Positions 40,968 through 51,365 of a DNA stretch of 64,000 nt are shown here, piece by piece. Source of the stretch: Ciceribacter lividus (lineage in GTDB: Bacteria; Pseudomonadota; Alphaproteobacteria; Rhizobiales; Rhizobiaceae). The position numbers were made by a program, and so were the translations under genes. The notes under the pieces were generated by a model, which was not told the DNA's origin, did not search any database, and saw only the letters and a list, made by a program, of their open reading frames with translations. The DNA is taken from the NCBI RefSeq assembly GCF_003337715.1, contig NZ_QPIX01000014.1, forward strand, positions 34,290-98,289. The letters run 5' to 3'. Every line of letters starts with the position of its first letter. Positions within the stretch are counted from its first letter, which is position 1.

Positions 40968-41690
40968 TCAAGCCGCTTCGCGGAACCGGTATCCAACGCC
41001 GTAAAGCGTTTCGATCATGTCGAAATCGGCGTCGACCATCTTGAACTTCTTGCGCAGGCGCTTGATGTGGCTGTCGATGGTGCGATCGTCAACATATACC
41101 TGCTCATCATACGCCGCGTCCATGAGCGCGTCGCGGCTCTTCACGACGCCAGGACGCTGGGCAAGCGATTGCAGTATCAGAAATTCGGTTACCGTGAGCG
41201 TCACCGGGTCGCCTTTCCAGGTGCACGTATGGCGTTCCTGGTCCATGACCAACTGCCCCCGCTCGAGCGTGCGCGCCTGCGACTCTGCGCCGGCTTTTGC
41301 GCCGACCGATCCTGAAACAGCCTCGCGGCTGCCGGAGCGGCGAAGGATTGCCTTGACGCGTTCGACAAGAAGCCGCTGTGAAAACGGCTTCGTGATGAAG
41401 TCGTCGGCGCCCATCTTGAGACCGAAGAGTTCATCGATCTCTTCATCCTTCGAAGTAAGGAAAATGACGGGCAGATCCGACTTCTGCCGGAGGCGCCGCA
41501 GCAATTCCATGCCATCCATGCGCGGCATCTTGATGTCGAAGATCGCGAGGTGCGGCGGGCGGGCGAGCAAGCCGTCCAGTGCCGAGGCGCCATCCGTGTA
41601 GGTTTCGACCTTGTAACCTTCCGCCTCCAGAGCAATGGACACGGATGTCAGGATGTTACGGTCGTCGTCAACGAGCGCGATTGTTTGCAT
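40968..41690 (-). CDS. chvI: ChvI response regulator (OmpR family)
   Basis: The 240-residue protein has a receiver domain with acidic DDDRN, the phospho-acceptor Asp52 in [12 protein letters not shown], and Lys in ITKPFS. A winged-helix DNA-binding domain ([16 protein letters not shown]) ends with [11 protein letters not shown]. The start at 41690 gives [12 protein letters not shown], with GGAG nine bases upstream. Upstream Met codons at 41708, 41705 and others would add residues. It heads the chvI-chvG-hprK-manX-ptsH cluster. Confidence 0.95.
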   Translation of the reverse strand: MQTIALVDDDRNILTSVSIALEAEGYKVETYTDGASALDGLLARPPHLAIFDIKMPRMDGMELLRRLRQKSDLPVIFLTSKDEEIDELFGLKMGADDFITKPFSQRLLVERVKAILRRSGSREAVSGSVGAKAGAESQARTLERGQLVMDQERHTCTWKGDPVTLTVTEFLILQSLAQRPGVVKSRDALMDAAYDEQVYVDDRTIDSHIKRLRKKFKMVDADFDMIETLYGVGYRFREAA

Positions 41691-41900
41691 GCTGTTCGTC
41701 TCCGTCATCATAAGCGCGGCTCCTGGTATCGATCCCAATCAATCCGGGTCCCCATTTGCGCGCTTCTTGGGGGTAAAGGTGGAACAAATTGTGGCAAAGA
41801 TAAAGGGGCGCGTCGATCGGTCGCCGGAAGGCGATCCCTCGATACCGAGGGGAAACCGCGAAAATTGCCGGGTTCAAACCGATTTAAAAATCTCGTTTCG

Positions 41901-41920
41901 AATTTAAATCGATTAAATAT
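41901..41920. promoter_or_regulatory. CG-centred palindromic operator candidate upstream of pckA
   Basis: AATTTAAATCGATTAAATAT is an imperfect palindrome centred on CG, the layout of LacI-family sites, in a very AT-rich part of the 338-base chvI-pckA spacer. It directly abuts the -35 of the promoter below. In S. meliloti the LacI-type regulator PckR controls pckA as I recall; the match to its site is inference. I see no gene or RNA in the rest of the spacer. Confidence 0.5.
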
Positions 41921-41949
41921 TTGATATCATTGATATTTTCTTCTAATGT
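41921..41949 (+). promoter_or_regulatory. Probable sigma-70 promoter of pckA
   Basis: TTGATA and TAATGT are separated by exactly 17 bases. The -10 ends 79 bases before the pckA start, and the operator candidate lies immediately upstream, a position that suits an activator. Confidence 0.55.
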
Positions 41950-42028
41950 TGTCTTGCCTTTTAGAAACGCGAACACTAGGTTCGCGAAAAATTCAACGGC
42001 AATCCCCCACAACAAAGGAAGAGTGTCC

Positions 42029-43639
42029 ATGGAGGAGCTTGGTGTAAATAATCCCCTCATCGGGGTAGCGTCGATCGGGTTGGGGGACGCGGCACGCGTC
42101 TACTACAACTTCCTTGAGAGCGAGCTTTACGAAGAAGCCATTCGCCGCAAGGAAGCCGTCCTGACCGCCGATGGCGCGCTTTGCGCCGTAACCGGCCAGC
42201 ACACTGGCCGCTCCGCGAAGGACAAGTTCATTGTTCGTGACAGTCACACGGACGGCGAAATCTGGTGGGACAACAACAAGCCCATGTCGCCCGAGCACTT
42301 CGGTCTGCTCCACAAGGACATGCTGGCGCATGCTGCGGGTAAGGATATTTTCGTCCAGGATCTCGTCGGGGGCGCCGATGCCGATAACGCACTGCCGACG
42401 CGGGTGGTAACGGAACTCGCCTGGCACTCGCTCTTCATCCGCAACTTGCTGATCCGTCCGGACCGTTCGACTCTCGGCGAGTTCCAGCCGAAGTTGACCA
42501 TCATCAACCTGCCGACGTTCCGCGCCGACCCGTCTCGGCATGGCTGCCGCTCCGAGACGGTGATCGCCTGCGATTTCACCAACGGCATCGTACTGATCGG
42601 CGGAACCTCTTACGCCGGCGAGATCAAGAAGTCGGTCTTCACGGCCCTCAACTACCTGCTGCCGCCGAAGGGCGTCATGCCGATGCACTGCTCGGCCAAT
42701 GTTGGCCCGGCAGGCGACACCGCGGTCTTCTTCGGCCTTTCGGGTACCGGCAAGACCACGCTTTCTGCCGATCCGAGCCGCACGCTGATCGGTGACGACG
42801 AACACGGCTGGGGCGAGCACGGCGTGTTCAACTTCGAGGGCGGTTGTTACGCCAAGACGATCCGTCTGTCGGCGGAGGCAGAGCCGGAAATCTACGCGAC
42901 CACCAAGCGCTTTGGTACCGTGCTCGAGAACGTCGTGCTGGACGACCGTCGTTTGCCTGACTTCCATGATGGTTCACTGACGGAAAACACCCGCTGCGCC
43001 TATCCGCTGCACTTCATCCCGAACGCATCGGAGACCGGTCGTGCCGGGCATCCGAAGACGATCATCATGCTGACGGCCGATGCCTTCGGTGTCCTGCCGC
43101 CGATCGCGCGCCTCACGCCCGAGCAGGCGATGTATCACTTCCTCTCCGGCTATACGGCGAAGGTCGCCGGCACCGAGAAGGGTGTCACGGAGCCCGAAGC
43201 GACGTTCTCGACCTGCTTTGGTGCGCCGTTCATGCCGCGGCACCCGGCTGAGTACGGGAACCTGCTTCGCGATCTGATTGCCCGCCACAACGTCGATTGC
43301 TGGCTCGTAAACACGGGCTGGACCGGAGGCGCTTACGGCGTGGGCCATCGCATGCCGATCAAGGCAACGCGTGCGCTGCTGACCGCTGCACTCAACGGTG
43401 AACTCAAGAAGGTCGAAACCCGCACCGATCCGAACTTCGGCTTTGCCGTTCCGGTTGCCGTCGAAGCGGTAGACAGCGCAATCCTCGATCCGCGCTCGAC
43501 CTGGGCGGACGGCGAGGAGTACGATGCACAGGCCAAGAAGCTGGTCGCGATGTTCATCACCAACTTTGCGAAGTTCGAAGATCACGTCGATCACACTGTC
43601 CGGGCTGCGGCTCCGAGCGCGAGCATTGCCGCCGAGTAA
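42029..43639 (+). CDS. pckA: Phosphoenolpyruvate carboxykinase (ATP)
   Basis: PckA converts oxaloacetate to PEP, the entry to gluconeogenesis when rhizobia grow on C4-dicarboxylates. The 536-residue protein has [15 protein letters not shown], the kinase loop [16 protein letters not shown] and the metal site [10 protein letters not shown]. The start at 42029 (MEELGVNNP) gives the family length; the frame's upstream extension lies in the AT-rich promoter. A long palindromic terminator follows. The upstream palindrome and promoter suggest carbon-source control. Confidence 0.97.
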   Translation: MEELGVNNPLIGVASIGLGDAARVYYNFLESELYEEAIRRKEAVLTADGALCAVTGQHTGRSAKDKFIVRDSHTDGEIWWDNNKPMSPEHFGLLHKDMLAHAAGKDIFVQDLVGGADADNALPTRVVTELAWHSLFIRNLLIRPDRSTLGEFQPKLTIINLPTFRADPSRHGCRSETVIACDFTNGIVLIGGTSYAGEIKKSVFTALNYLLPPKGVMPMHCSANVGPAGDTAVFFGLSGTGKTTLSADPSRTLIGDDEHGWGEHGVFNFEGGCYAKTIRLSAEAEPEIYATTKRFGTVLENVVLDDRRLPDFHDGSLTENTRCAYPLHFIPNASETGRAGHPKTIIMLTADAFGVLPPIARLTPEQAMYHFLSGYTAKVAGTEKGVTEPEATFSTCFGAPFMPRHPAEYGNLLRDLIARHNVDCWLVNTGWTGGAYGVGHRMPIKATRALLTAALNGELKKVETRTDPNFGFAVPVAVEAVDSAILDPRSTWADGEEYDAQAKKLVAMFITNFAKFEDHVDHTVRAAAPSASIAAE

Positions 43640-43660
43640 TCTCGACTGCTTGAACCTGTC

Positions 43661-43694
43661 AGAGGCCCGGTGGTCATATGACCACCGGGCCTCT
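43661..43694 (+). terminator. Long palindromic terminator after pckA
   Basis: The 34 bases form a perfect palindrome with half-site AGAGGCCCGGTGGTCAT and no unpaired base, followed by TTG. It lies 21 bases after the pckA stop and is by far the longest perfect palindrome I saw in the window. Confidence 0.75.
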
Positions 43695-43754
43695 TTGTCA
43701 TTGGTGGTTCCCGTCGGGGCCCAAATATGGGAATAGAACGGTTGGAGACAGCCG

Positions 43755-44189
43755 ATGGCCAGCGACGCGCTTTACATAGACGACCGGATCACGATTGCGG
43801 GTTGGGAACTGACGGAGCAGTTTGTTCTGGCAGGCGGGCCGGGAGGCCAGAATGTCAACAAGGTTTCAACTGCCGTACAGCTGTTCTTTGACATCGTCGG
43901 ATCACCTTCTCTTCCCGAGCGGGTCAAGACAAATGCTTTGAAGCTCGGTGGGCGGCGCGTCTCCAAAGACGGTGTCCTGATGATCGAGTCCAGCCGTTTC
44001 CGCAGTCAGGAACGCAATCGCGCGGACGCGAGAGAGCGGCTGAAGGAGCTGATCCTCAAGGCTGCGGAGCCGCCACCGCCGTCACGACGAAAGACCAAGC
44101 CCACCAAAGGTTCCGTCGAGCGAAGGTTGAAGGAAAAGGCCGGCCGTTCGGAGGTGAAGAAGATGCGCGGTCGGCCTGCCGGTGATTGA
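43755..44189 (+). CDS. arfB: ArfB (YaeJ) ribosome rescue peptidyl-tRNA hydrolase
   Basis: The 144-residue protein has the release-factor motif AGGPGGQNVNKV (GGQ at residues 30-32) and a Lys/Arg-rich C-terminal tail (RRKTKPTKGSVERRLKEKAG) that enters the empty mRNA channel. It lacks codon-recognition domains. It frees stalled ribosomes without a stop codon, in parallel with tmRNA. The next gene, alkB, follows after 44 bases on the same strand. Confidence 0.93.
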   Translation: MASDALYIDDRITIAGWELTEQFVLAGGPGGQNVNKVSTAVQLFFDIVGSPSLPERVKTNALKLGGRRVSKDGVLMIESSRFRSQERNRADARERLKELILKAAEPPPPSRRKTKPTKGSVERRLKEKAGRSEVKKMRGRPAGD

Positions 44190-44233
44190 TGGGAACTGCC
44201 CGGTGCGGATGTCAGACCCGGAAAGGGGACGTG

Positions 44234-44866
44234 ATGGCGATCAATACCGGTCCAGGCTGGAGCTTTCCGGACGGAGTAAAGCTCTATCCCGGCTATCTGA
44301 CGCGCGACCAGCAGAAGGCGCTGCTAGAAGAGGTACGCGAAGTGGTCGCTGCCGCCCCTCTCTATGTCCCGGTCATGCCGGGCACCGGCGCACCACTATC
44401 GGTTCGCATGACCAATTGCGGCTCGCTCGGGTGGGTGACGGACAAAGTTCGCGGCTATAGATATCAAAGCGTGCATCCGGTTACCCAATCAGTCTGGCCG
44501 CCGATTCCTGACACCCTCATCCATATCTGGGAGCAGGTTGCATGCTATCCGAAACGTCCGGACGCTTGCCTCGTGAATTTCTACGCCGGCGATGCACGAA
44601 TGGGACTGCATCAGGACAAGGACGAGCAGGATCTTGAAGCGCCGGTGGTGTCGGTCTCTCTCGGAGATACTTGCCTCTTTCGCCTTGGTGGCAAGAAACG
44701 CAACGACAGGACCCGCTCATTCCGGCTTGCAAGTGGTGACGTGCTCGTTCTCGGAGGCGAAGGGCGCTTGGCTTTTCACGGGGTGGATCTGGTTTATCCC
44801 GGGACCTCGACCCTGCTGAAGAACGGTGGACGGATCAATCTCACGCTCCGGCGCGTTAGCCTCTGA
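44234..44866 (+). CDS. alkB: AlkB Fe(II)/2-oxoglutarate-dependent DNA dealkylase
   Basis: The 210-residue dioxygenase has the iron ligands in MGLHQDKDE (His126, Asp128) and LAFHGVD (His182). The 2-oxoglutarate-binding arginines lie in GRINLTLRR. It oxidatively removes methyl groups such as 1-methyladenine and 3-methylcytosine. The start at 44234 has an AAGGGGACG site; 16 residues upstream in the frame are rejected. No Ada box or ada gene is nearby. Confidence 0.94.
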   Translation: MAINTGPGWSFPDGVKLYPGYLTRDQQKALLEEVREVVAAAPLYVPVMPGTGAPLSVRMTNCGSLGWVTDKVRGYRYQSVHPVTQSVWPPIPDTLIHIWEQVACYPKRPDACLVNFYAGDARMGLHQDKDEQDLEAPVVSVSLGDTCLFRLGGKKRNDRTRSFRLASGDVLVLGGEGRLAFHGVDLVYPGTSTLLKNGGRINLTLRRVSL

Positions 44867-44880
44867 CCGCCGGCGGCGGG

Positions 44881-45876
44881 TCAAAGCTTCCGCAGAGCTA
44901 CCTTCTGGACCAGATGGTTTTCACCCTTCTGTAGGATGAGATCGGCACGCGGTCGCGTCGGCAGGATGTTCTCCCGGAGGTTCTTCAGGTTGATGTTGGT
45001 CCAGAGATCTTCGGCGATCTCCAGTGCTTCCTGCTCGCTTATGGTGGCGTAGCGATGGAAATACGAGTTCGGGTCGCGGAAGGCCGTCTGTCGCAGCTTC
45101 ATGAAGCGGTGCACATACCAGCGATGGATCAGCGTCTCATCGGCGTCGATGTAGATCGAAAAATCGAAAAAGTCGGAGACCATCGGAACGATCTTGCCAT
45201 CCGCGGGCAGATCGCGTGACTGCAGGACATTGATTCCCTCGAAGATCAAGATATCCGGCCGGTCGATGACCTTGTACTCGTTCGGCAGCACGTCGTAGGT
45301 GAGGTGCGAATAGCAGGGTGCCTTCACGTTCGGCAGACCGGCTTTTATCGCTGACAGGAAGCGCAGAAGTGCTCCAATGTCGTAACTTTCGGGGAAACCC
45401 TTGCGGTTCAACAGGTTCTCGCGGATGAGAACCGCATTCGGATAGAGAAAGCCATCCGTTGTGATGAGGTCGACCTTCGGGCTCGACGGCCAACGGGCGA
45501 GCAGTTCCTTCAGGACGCGAGCGGTGGTCGACTTACCCACCGCGACGGACCCGGCGATGCCGATGACGAAGGGTGTTTTCGCCACATCAGACATGCTGAG
45601 GAACCGATTGCGCTGCTCGAAGAGCAATTGCGAGGATTCCACATGAGAGGAAAGCAGGCGCGACAGTGACAGGTAGATGCGCCGGACTTCCTCCAGATCG
45701 ATCGGGTCGTCGATCGACCGCAGGCGGTGCACCTCGTCCGCCGTCAGCGTCAGCGGGGTGTCGGCACGAAAGCGCGCCCATTCTTCCGAAGAATAGAAGT
45801 GATAGGGCGAATAATCGTTGGCTTGGAAATGATCGAGCGTCTCGGGCACGTCGGCTGGCCGTATAGCTGTTGTCAT
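44881..45876 (-). CDS. coaA: Pantothenate kinase (type I)
   Basis: CoaA phosphorylates pantothenate, the controlling step of CoA synthesis. The 331-residue protein has the P-loop [17 protein letters not shown], the substrate region SFYSS-like [13 protein letters not shown], and IFEGINVLQ. The start overlaps the hisE stop by four bases, placing it at the end of the his operon. It ends 14 bases from convergent alkB; the GC-rich sequence TGACCGCCGGCGGCGGGTCA (44864-44883) spans both stops and may fold weakly. Confidence 0.95.
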   Translation of the reverse strand: MTTAIRPADVPETLDHFQANDYSPYHFYSSEEWARFRADTPLTLTADEVHRLRSIDDPIDLEEVRRIYLSLSRLLSSHVESSQLLFEQRNRFLSMSDVAKTPFVIGIAGSVAVGKSTTARVLKELLARWPSSPKVDLITTDGFLYPNAVLIRENLLNRKGFPESYDIGALLRFLSAIKAGLPNVKAPCYSHLTYDVLPNEYKVIDRPDILIFEGINVLQSRDLPADGKIVPMVSDFFDFSIYIDADETLIHRWYVHRFMKLRQTAFRDPNSYFHRYATISEQEALEIAEDLWTNINLKNLRENILPTRPRADLILQKGENHLVQKVALRKL

Positions 45877-46196
45877 GGATCCCGCCGGTTGGCCTTTTCG
45901 CTGAGGCCTGTCTGGGCTGTTCGCCGCTGAAGCTCCTGCATGACAGCTTCTAGCGGTACGTCGGCGATTTTCAATACGACCAAGAGATGATAGAGCAGAT
46001 CGGCACTCTCGCAGACGAGGTTCTGCCGGTCTTCGGCAATTGCGGCGATCACGGTCTCCACCGCCTCCTCACCGAGCTTCTTGGCTGCTTTGCGCTGTCC
46101 GCCGTGGACGAGTTTGGCCGTCCAGGACTGATCGGGTTCAGCCATTGCGCGCGTGGCGACGATCTTTTCGAGATCCGTCAGAGAGAACATGGTCAT
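45873..46196 (-). CDS. hisE: Phosphoribosyl-ATP pyrophosphatase
   Basis: HisE removes pyrophosphate from phosphoribosyl-ATP in histidine synthesis. The 107-residue alpha-helical protein has [20 protein letters not shown] and [14 protein letters not shown], then [13 protein letters not shown], the metal-binding Glu and Asp residues of the family. It lies 18 bases after hisF and overlaps coaA. HisI is a separate gene outside this window. Confidence 0.95.
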   Translation of the reverse strand: MTMFSLTDLEKIVATRAMAEPDQSWTAKLVHGGQRKAAKKLGEEAVETVIAAIAEDRQNLVCESADLLYHLLVVLKIADVPLEAVMQELQRRTAQTGLSEKANRRDP

Positions 46197-46214
46197 TCCG
46201 CCGCTCCGTCTTCT

Positions 46215-46991
46215 TCAGTCGAGCCGCATGGGGATGCCGTGGTCCGCCATGTAGCGCTTCGCCTCGCCGATACTGTATGTTCCGAAGTGGAAGATCGATG
46301 CCGCAAGGACGGCAGTCGCATGACCTTCCTTGATCCCGGCAACGAGATCATCGAGATTGCCGACGCCGCCCGAGGCGATGACCGGAACACGCACGGAGTC
46401 GGCAATGGTCCGCGTCAGCGCGATGTCATAGCCGCTTTTCGTGCCGTCCCTGTCCATGGACGTGACGAGGAGCTCTCCGGCCCCGCGCGCTGCCATCTTG
46501 CCCGCGAATTCGACAGCGTCGATGCCCGTCGGCTGACGACCGCCATGGGTGAAGATCTCCCATCGGTCGGTTTCTCCGGGCCCGGATACCTTCTTGGCAT
46601 CGATGGAGACGACGATGCACTGATCGCCGAACTTGTCTGCGGCCTCGGCCACGAAGTCCGGGCTTTTCACCGCGGCCGAGTTGATGGACACCTTGTCCGC
46701 CCCGCACAGGAGGAGCTTGCGGATGTCGGCGATCGTCCGAACACCGCCGCCGACCGTGAGCGGCATGAAGCAGTGCTCCGCGGTGCGCGCAACGACGTCG
46801 AAGATGGTGTGGCGATCTTCCGACGATGCTGTGATATCGAGGAAGGTGAGTTCATCGGCGCCGGCGGCATCGTAAGCCTTTGCCGCCTCGACCGGGTCGC
46901 CGGCATCGATGAGGTCGACGAAATTGACGCCCTTGACGACGCGGCCGTCCTTGACGTCGAGACAGGGAATTACACGAGCTTTCAACGTCAT
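46215..46991 (-). CDS. hisF: Imidazole glycerol phosphate synthase cyclase subunit
   Basis: HisF makes imidazole glycerol phosphate and AICAR with ammonia delivered by HisH. The 258-residue TIM barrel begins [19 protein letters not shown], with the catalytic Asp, and has [20 protein letters not shown] and [11 protein letters not shown] for phosphate binding. Its start overlaps the hisA stop by four bases. Confidence 0.97.
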   Translation of the reverse strand: MTLKARVIPCLDVKDGRVVKGVNFVDLIDAGDPVEAAKAYDAAGADELTFLDITASSEDRHTIFDVVARTAEHCFMPLTVGGGVRTIADIRKLLLCGADKVSINSAAVKSPDFVAEAADKFGDQCIVVSIDAKKVSGPGETDRWEIFTHGGRQPTGIDAVEFAGKMAARGAGELLVTSMDRDGTKSGYDIALTRTIADSVRVPVIASGGVGNLDDLVAGIKEGHATAVLAASIFHFGTYSIGEAKRYMADHGIPMRLD

Positions 46992-47737
46992 GGTTGCACC
47001 TCGGGATTGCGGGCGGCCTTGATCAATGCGAGCGCCTCGGCGGGATCGATACGGCCGTCATAGAGCGCCCGGCCGGAAATGGCGCCCTCGAGTTTTCGGG
47101 CGTCCGGCTGCAACATGCGACGAATGTCCCCGATCGAGGCGAGACCACCGGACGCAATGACCGGGATAGAAACGGCCTCCGCGAGCGCCAGTGTCGATTC
47201 CCAGTTGATGCCGGTCAGAATTCCGTCGCGGTCAATGTCGGTGTAGATGATTGCTGCAACGCCGGCCCCTTCGAATTGGCGTGCGAGTTCGATGACGCCG
47301 AGCTCCGAGGCTTCCGCCCAGCCTTCGACCGCTACCTTGCCGCCCTTGGCATCGATGCCGACGGCAATTCTTCCGGGAAACGCCCTGCAGGCCTCGATGA
47401 CCAAAGCCGGATCACGCACCGCCACGGTGCCGAGGATCACGCGTGCGAGACCGCGTGCCAGCCAGGATTCGATATGCGCGAGCGTACGGATACCTCCTCC
47501 GAGCTGGACCGGGTTCTTCGTCGCCTTGAGGATGGCGTCGACGGCCGCACCGTTGACGCTCTCCCCGGCAAAGGCGCCGTTGAGATCGACGACGTGCAGC
47601 CACTCGAAACCCTGCTCCTCGAAGGCTTTTGCCTGTGCAGCCGGATCAGGATTGTAGACCGTCGCCTGAGCCATGTCGCCGAGCTTCAGTCGGACGCACT
47701 GACCGTCCTTCAGATCTATTGCGGGGAAAAGGATCAT
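46988..47737 (-). CDS. hisA: ProFAR isomerase
   Basis: HisA isomerises ProFAR to PRFAR, the substrate of HisFH. The 249-residue barrel begins [20 protein letters not shown] with the catalytic Asp, and has [21 protein letters not shown] and [12 protein letters not shown]. It lies 17 bases after hisH and overlaps hisF. Confidence 0.97.
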   Translation of the reverse strand: MILFPAIDLKDGQCVRLKLGDMAQATVYNPDPAAQAKAFEEQGFEWLHVVDLNGAFAGESVNGAAVDAILKATKNPVQLGGGIRTLAHIESWLARGLARVILGTVAVRDPALVIEACRAFPGRIAVGIDAKGGKVAVEGWAEASELGVIELARQFEGAGVAAIIYTDIDRDGILTGINWESTLALAEAVSIPVIASGGLASIGDIRRMLQPDARKLEGAISGRALYDGRIDPAEALALIKAARNPEVQP

Positions 47738-47754
47738 AGATTCATCCAGCCTCT

Positions 47755-48405
47755 TTATGGGGCCCAGGTCAGGAAATTTGCGATCAGCTTCAGGCCGAGC
47801 TTCTGACTCTTTTCCGGATGGAACTGGGCGCCGGCCATGTTGTCACGGGCGACGAAGGCGGTAACCGGCGCGCCATAGTCGGTCGTCGCGACGATGTCAT
47901 CGGGATCGTTAGCCGCGAGATGATACGAGTGGACGAAATATGCGTGCAAACCGGCCGGACCCGTCGGGATATCGTTAAAGAGTGGGTGAGGTCGACGAAG
48001 ATCGAGAGTGTTCCAGCCGATCTGCGGTATCTTCAGGTTCGGATCATCGGGAGTGATCTCGACGACGTCGCCTTTGATCCAGTCGAAACCGGCGGTCACC
48101 GTCTTCTCGAGGCCGCGACTCGACATCAGTTGCATGCCGACGCAGATCCCGAGAAAGGGTCTCTCCTTTTCTTCGACGGCAACGGCAAGAGCTTCATTCA
48201 TGCCAACAACGGCATTCAGACCTCTTCGGCAGTCGGCATAGGCGCCGACACCTGGCAGAACGATGCGGTCGGCGGACGCGACGCGTTCGGGTTGGTCGGT
48301 CAACTCGATGTCCGCCGCGACTCCGCTTTCACGCGCCGCACGTTCGAAAGCCTTGGTGGCCGAACGGAGGTTTCCCGATCCGTAATCGATGATCGCCACA
48401 CGCAT
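47755..48405 (-). CDS. hisH: Imidazole glycerol phosphate synthase glutaminase subunit
   Basis: HisH hydrolyses glutamine and channels ammonia to HisF. The 216-residue class I amidotransferase has the nucleophile Cys in [11 protein letters not shown], the oxyanion loop region LPGVGAY, and the catalytic His in AQFHPEKSQ. It follows hisB after 101 bases; many rhizobia have a small extra gene in that gap, but none is visible here. Confidence 0.96.
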   Translation of the reverse strand: MRVAIIDYGSGNLRSATKAFERAARESGVAADIELTDQPERVASADRIVLPGVGAYADCRRGLNAVVGMNEALAVAVEEKERPFLGICVGMQLMSSRGLEKTVTAGFDWIKGDVVEITPDDPNLKIPQIGWNTLDLRRPHPLFNDIPTGPAGLHAYFVHSYHLAANDPDDIVATTDYGAPVTAFVARDNMAGAQFHPEKSQKLGLKLIANFLTWAP

Positions 48406-48506
48406 GGGCTAAGTCCTTTCGTTCGCGGTAGCCACCGTATCCTCGCTCCTGTCGTCATGACAGGGATATGCGGACATCGAAGCGGAACCGCAATTATGCT
48501 GTTGCT

Positions 48507-49115
48507 TCAGATCAGGGAGCCCTTGGTCGACGGGACGCGGCTGGCCTGGCGCGGGTCGATTTCCGTTGCGCTGCGAAGCACGCGGGCGACCGCCTTGAAG
48601 CAGGTTTCTGCAATATGGTGATTGTTTGCGCCATAATGGTTCATGACGTGCAACGTGATACCGGCGTTCTGCGCAAGCGCCTGGAAAAATTCCCTGACCA
48701 GCTCCGTGTCGAACGTGCCGATCTTGGGGGCACTGAAGGAGACATTCCAGACGAGGAACGGCCGGCCCGATACGTCGATTGCCGCCTTGGTCATGCTTTC
48801 GTCCATGGCAAGGTCGATCGACGCGTAGCGGCTGATGCCGCGCCGGTCCCCGAGAGCCTTCGAGATCGCCTGCCCGAGCGCGATACCTGTGTCCTCGACA
48901 GTATGGTGATCGTCGATGTGCAGGTCGCCTTTCACCTCGATATCCATGTCGATGAGAGAATGTCGGGAGAGCTGGTCGAGCATGTGGTCGAAGAAGCCGA
49001 CGCCCGTCGATATCCTGGATTGGCCGTTGCCGTCGATATTGACGGAAACGGCAACGGAGGTCTCGTTGGTTTCGCGAGAGACGGCACCCGTGCGGTCCGA
49101 TGCGGCAGTCGACAT
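48507..49115 (-). CDS. hisB: Imidazoleglycerol-phosphate dehydratase
   Basis: HisB dehydrates imidazole glycerol phosphate. The 202-residue protein has the two metal-binding clusters [20 protein letters not shown] and [14 protein letters not shown]. It is the monofunctional form, without a histidinol phosphatase domain. It heads the minus-strand his genes and is divergent from hslV; the 204-base spacer between them holds no gene I can see. Confidence 0.97.
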   Translation of the reverse strand: MSTAASDRTGAVSRETNETSVAVSVNIDGNGQSRISTGVGFFDHMLDQLSRHSLIDMDIEVKGDLHIDDHHTVEDTGIALGQAISKALGDRRGISRYASIDLAMDESMTKAAIDVSGRPFLVWNVSFSAPKIGTFDTELVREFFQALAQNAGITLHVMNHYGANNHHIAETCFKAVARVLRSATEIDPRQASRVPSTKGSLI

Positions 49116-49319
49116 GGTTCTACTCCGGAAAGTTCTGCGTGCTCCTTATCAGGCGCCGTGGCAAATATCCAGAAGAGAGCGTCAAAACAGCGCGATGGCA
49201 GGCATTTGGCGGTCGGGCCACGTGTCCGGTTTGCAATCCGTCTGCGGAAACTTAAATAAGAGCAAAGACTGGCGGTAATCCCTCCGCTATGAATTCATTC
49301 TTTCAGGTCGGTTTCCAAG

Positions 49320-49880
49320 ATGAGCGAACATAATCCCTACGGCACCATGCATGGCACGACCATCATCACCGTGCGCAAGAATGGCGTTGCTGTCATGGCC
49401 GGCGACGGCCAGGTCAGCCTCGGCCAGACCGTCATGAAGGGTAATGCCCGAAAGGTGCGACGGATCGGCAAGGGCGATGTTATCGCCGGCTTCGCCGGTG
49501 CCACGGCAGACGCCTTCACCTTGCTGGAGCGACTTGAAAAGAAGCTGGAGCAATATCCCGGGCAGTTGATGCGGGCCGCAGTGGAGCTCGCCAAAGACTG
49601 GCGAACGGACAAATACCTACGTAACCTCGAAGCAATGATGCTGGTTGCGGACAAATCGGTAACCCTGGCAATTACCGGGAATGGAGACGTCCTCGAGCCG
49701 GAGCACGGCGCGATCGCCATCGGTTCAGGCGGCAACTACGCCTACGCGGCCGCGCGTGCGCTCATGGAGACCGAGCTATCTGCTGAGGATATCGCCCGCC
49801 GTGCCATGACGATCGCCGCGGAGATCTGCGTCTACACGAACGGTAATGTCGTCGTGGAGACGATTTCGAGCGACACTTAA
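49320..49880 (+). CDS. hslV: HslV protease subunit (ClpQ)
   Basis: The 186-residue HslV is the proteolytic dodecamer of HslUV. The catalytic N-terminal Thr must be exposed, and here it follows a 12-residue leader ([12 protein letters not shown], then [10 protein letters not shown]). The leader must be removed autocatalytically at Gly12-Thr13, since no start codon lies directly before the Thr. Other signatures are [11 protein letters not shown] and [14 protein letters not shown]. hslU follows after 38 bases. I could not pick out a heat-shock promoter upstream with confidence. Confidence 0.96.
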   Translation: MSEHNPYGTMHGTTIITVRKNGVAVMAGDGQVSLGQTVMKGNARKVRRIGKGDVIAGFAGATADAFTLLERLEKKLEQYPGQLMRAAVELAKDWRTDKYLRNLEAMMLVADKSVTLAITGNGDVLEPEHGAIAIGSGGNYAYAAARALMETELSAEDIARRAMTIAAEICVYTNGNVVVETISSDT

Positions 49881-49918
49881 TCTCACCCATTCAAGCCACC
49901 ATTTCACGGAAAAGGGCT

Positions 49919-51217
49919 ATGACGACATTCTCTCCCCGCGAGATCGTTTCCGAACTCGACCGCTACATCATCGGACAGCATGAGGCGAAGCGCGCTGTTG
50001 CGATCGCACTGCGCAACCGCTGGCGCCGCCAGCAGCTCGATGAAAGCCTTCGTGATGAGGTCATGCCGAAGAATATTCTGATGATCGGGCCGACGGGCGT
50101 CGGCAAGACCGAAATCTCCCGGCGACTGGCGAAACTTGCCGGTGCCCCCTTCATCAAGGTAGAAGCTACGAAGTTCACCGAGGTGGGCTATGTCGGCCGC
50201 GACGTGGAGCAGATCATTCGCGATCTCGTCGAAGTCGGCATTGGACTGGTGCGAGAAAAGAAGCGCGCCGAAGTCCAGGCGAAGGCCCATGCAAGTGCAG
50301 AAGAGCGCGTCCTTGACGCACTGGTCGGCTCCACGGCTTCTCCGGCGACACGCGACAGCTTCCGCAAGAAGCTGCGTGACGGCCTTCTCGACGACAAGGA
50401 GATCGAGATCGAGGTCGCCGATACCGGCGGCGGCATGCCCGGCTTCGAAATTCCCGGAGCAAACGTCGGCATCCTCAATCTGTCGGAGATGTTCGGCAAG
50501 GCCATGGGCGGCCGAACCAAGAAAGTCCGCACCACGGTCAAGAACTCCTATCCGGAATTGATCCGTGACGAGTCCGACAAGCTGATCGACAATGAGCTGA
50601 TCCAGCGAGAAGCGGTGAAATCGGTCGAGAACGACGGGATCGTGTTCCTCGACGAGATCGACAAGATTGCCGCGCGCGACGGCGGAATCAGTGCAGGCGT
50701 GTCCCGTGAAGGGGTCCAGCGAGACTTGCTGCCCCTGGTTGAAGGCACGACCGTGTCTACCAAGTATGGGCCGGTCAAGACGGACCATATTCTGTTCATA
50801 GCGTCCGGCGCCTTCCACGTCGCAAAGCCGTCCGATCTTTTGCCCGAGTTGCAGGGACGCCTGCCCATCCGTGTCGAGCTGAAACCTCTGACGAAGGAGG
50901 ACTTCCGCCGGATCCTGACCGAGACGGAGGCAAGTCTCATCCGCCAGTACCGGGCATTGATGGCCACGGAGGAGTTGAACCTCGACTTCACCGAGGATGC
51001 GATCGACGCCCTGGCGGATGTCGCCGTTCACCTGAACACTTCAGTGGAGAACATTGGGGCCCGGCGCCTGCAGACAGTCATGGAGCGGGTGTTGGACGAT
51101 ATTTCGTTCAACGCGCCCGATCGGGGCGGTCAGTCCGTTATGATCGACTCCGGTTACGTGCGCGAACACGTGGGTGAGATCGCCGCCGACGCCGATCTTT
51201 CCCGCTATATCCTGTGA
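49919..51217 (+). CDS. hslU: HslU ATPase subunit (ClpY)
   Basis: HslU unfolds proteins and feeds them to HslV. The 432-residue AAA+ protein has [19 protein letters not shown] and Walker [18 protein letters not shown]. It has the pore motif [10 protein letters not shown], Walker [13 protein letters not shown], and the C-terminal ISFNAPD...DLSRYIL tail that docks in HslV. The I domain lies between residues about 110 and 230. It is co-transcribed with hslV. Confidence 0.97.
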   Translation: MTTFSPREIVSELDRYIIGQHEAKRAVAIALRNRWRRQQLDESLRDEVMPKNILMIGPTGVGKTEISRRLAKLAGAPFIKVEATKFTEVGYVGRDVEQIIRDLVEVGIGLVREKKRAEVQAKAHASAEERVLDALVGSTASPATRDSFRKKLRDGLLDDKEIEIEVADTGGGMPGFEIPGANVGILNLSEMFGKAMGGRTKKVRTTVKNSYPELIRDESDKLIDNELIQREAVKSVENDGIVFLDEIDKIAARDGGISAGVSREGVQRDLLPLVEGTTVSTKYGPVKTDHILFIASGAFHVAKPSDLLPELQGRLPIRVELKPLTKEDFRRILTETEASLIRQYRALMATEELNLDFTEDAIDALADVAVHLNTSVENIGARRLQTVMERVLDDISFNAPDRGGQSVMIDSGYVREHVGEIAADADLSRYIL

Positions 51218-51365
51218 TCTTTGTGCATCTCTGTGGTATTTCCGGGAATGGTGAAGCAGAGATGGTTAACGCGGTGGTCGACAGGGAAGGCTGCACATTA
51301 TAGAGGAGCAGCCGCAGAGAGGTCGAGTTCCGACCTTATGTAACAACAAATGGGGCAGGCGGATC

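Noticed and set aside
44864..44883. Terminator hairpin spanning the convergent alkB and coaA stops
   Set aside because: The 20 bases are GC-rich and partly palindromic but form only a short stem, with no T-run.
49116..49319. Heat-shock sigma-32 promoter upstream of hslV
   Set aside because: No pair of elements close to CTTGAA-N16/17-CCAT was found, though such control is expected from the family.
49904..51031. A 375-codon open frame antisense to hslU
   Set aside because: It has no motif and lies wholly within a clear HslU gene.
51285..51312. Inverted repeat GGCTGC...GCAGCC after hslU as a terminator
   Set aside because: The stem is only six bases, the loop is long and no T-run follows.
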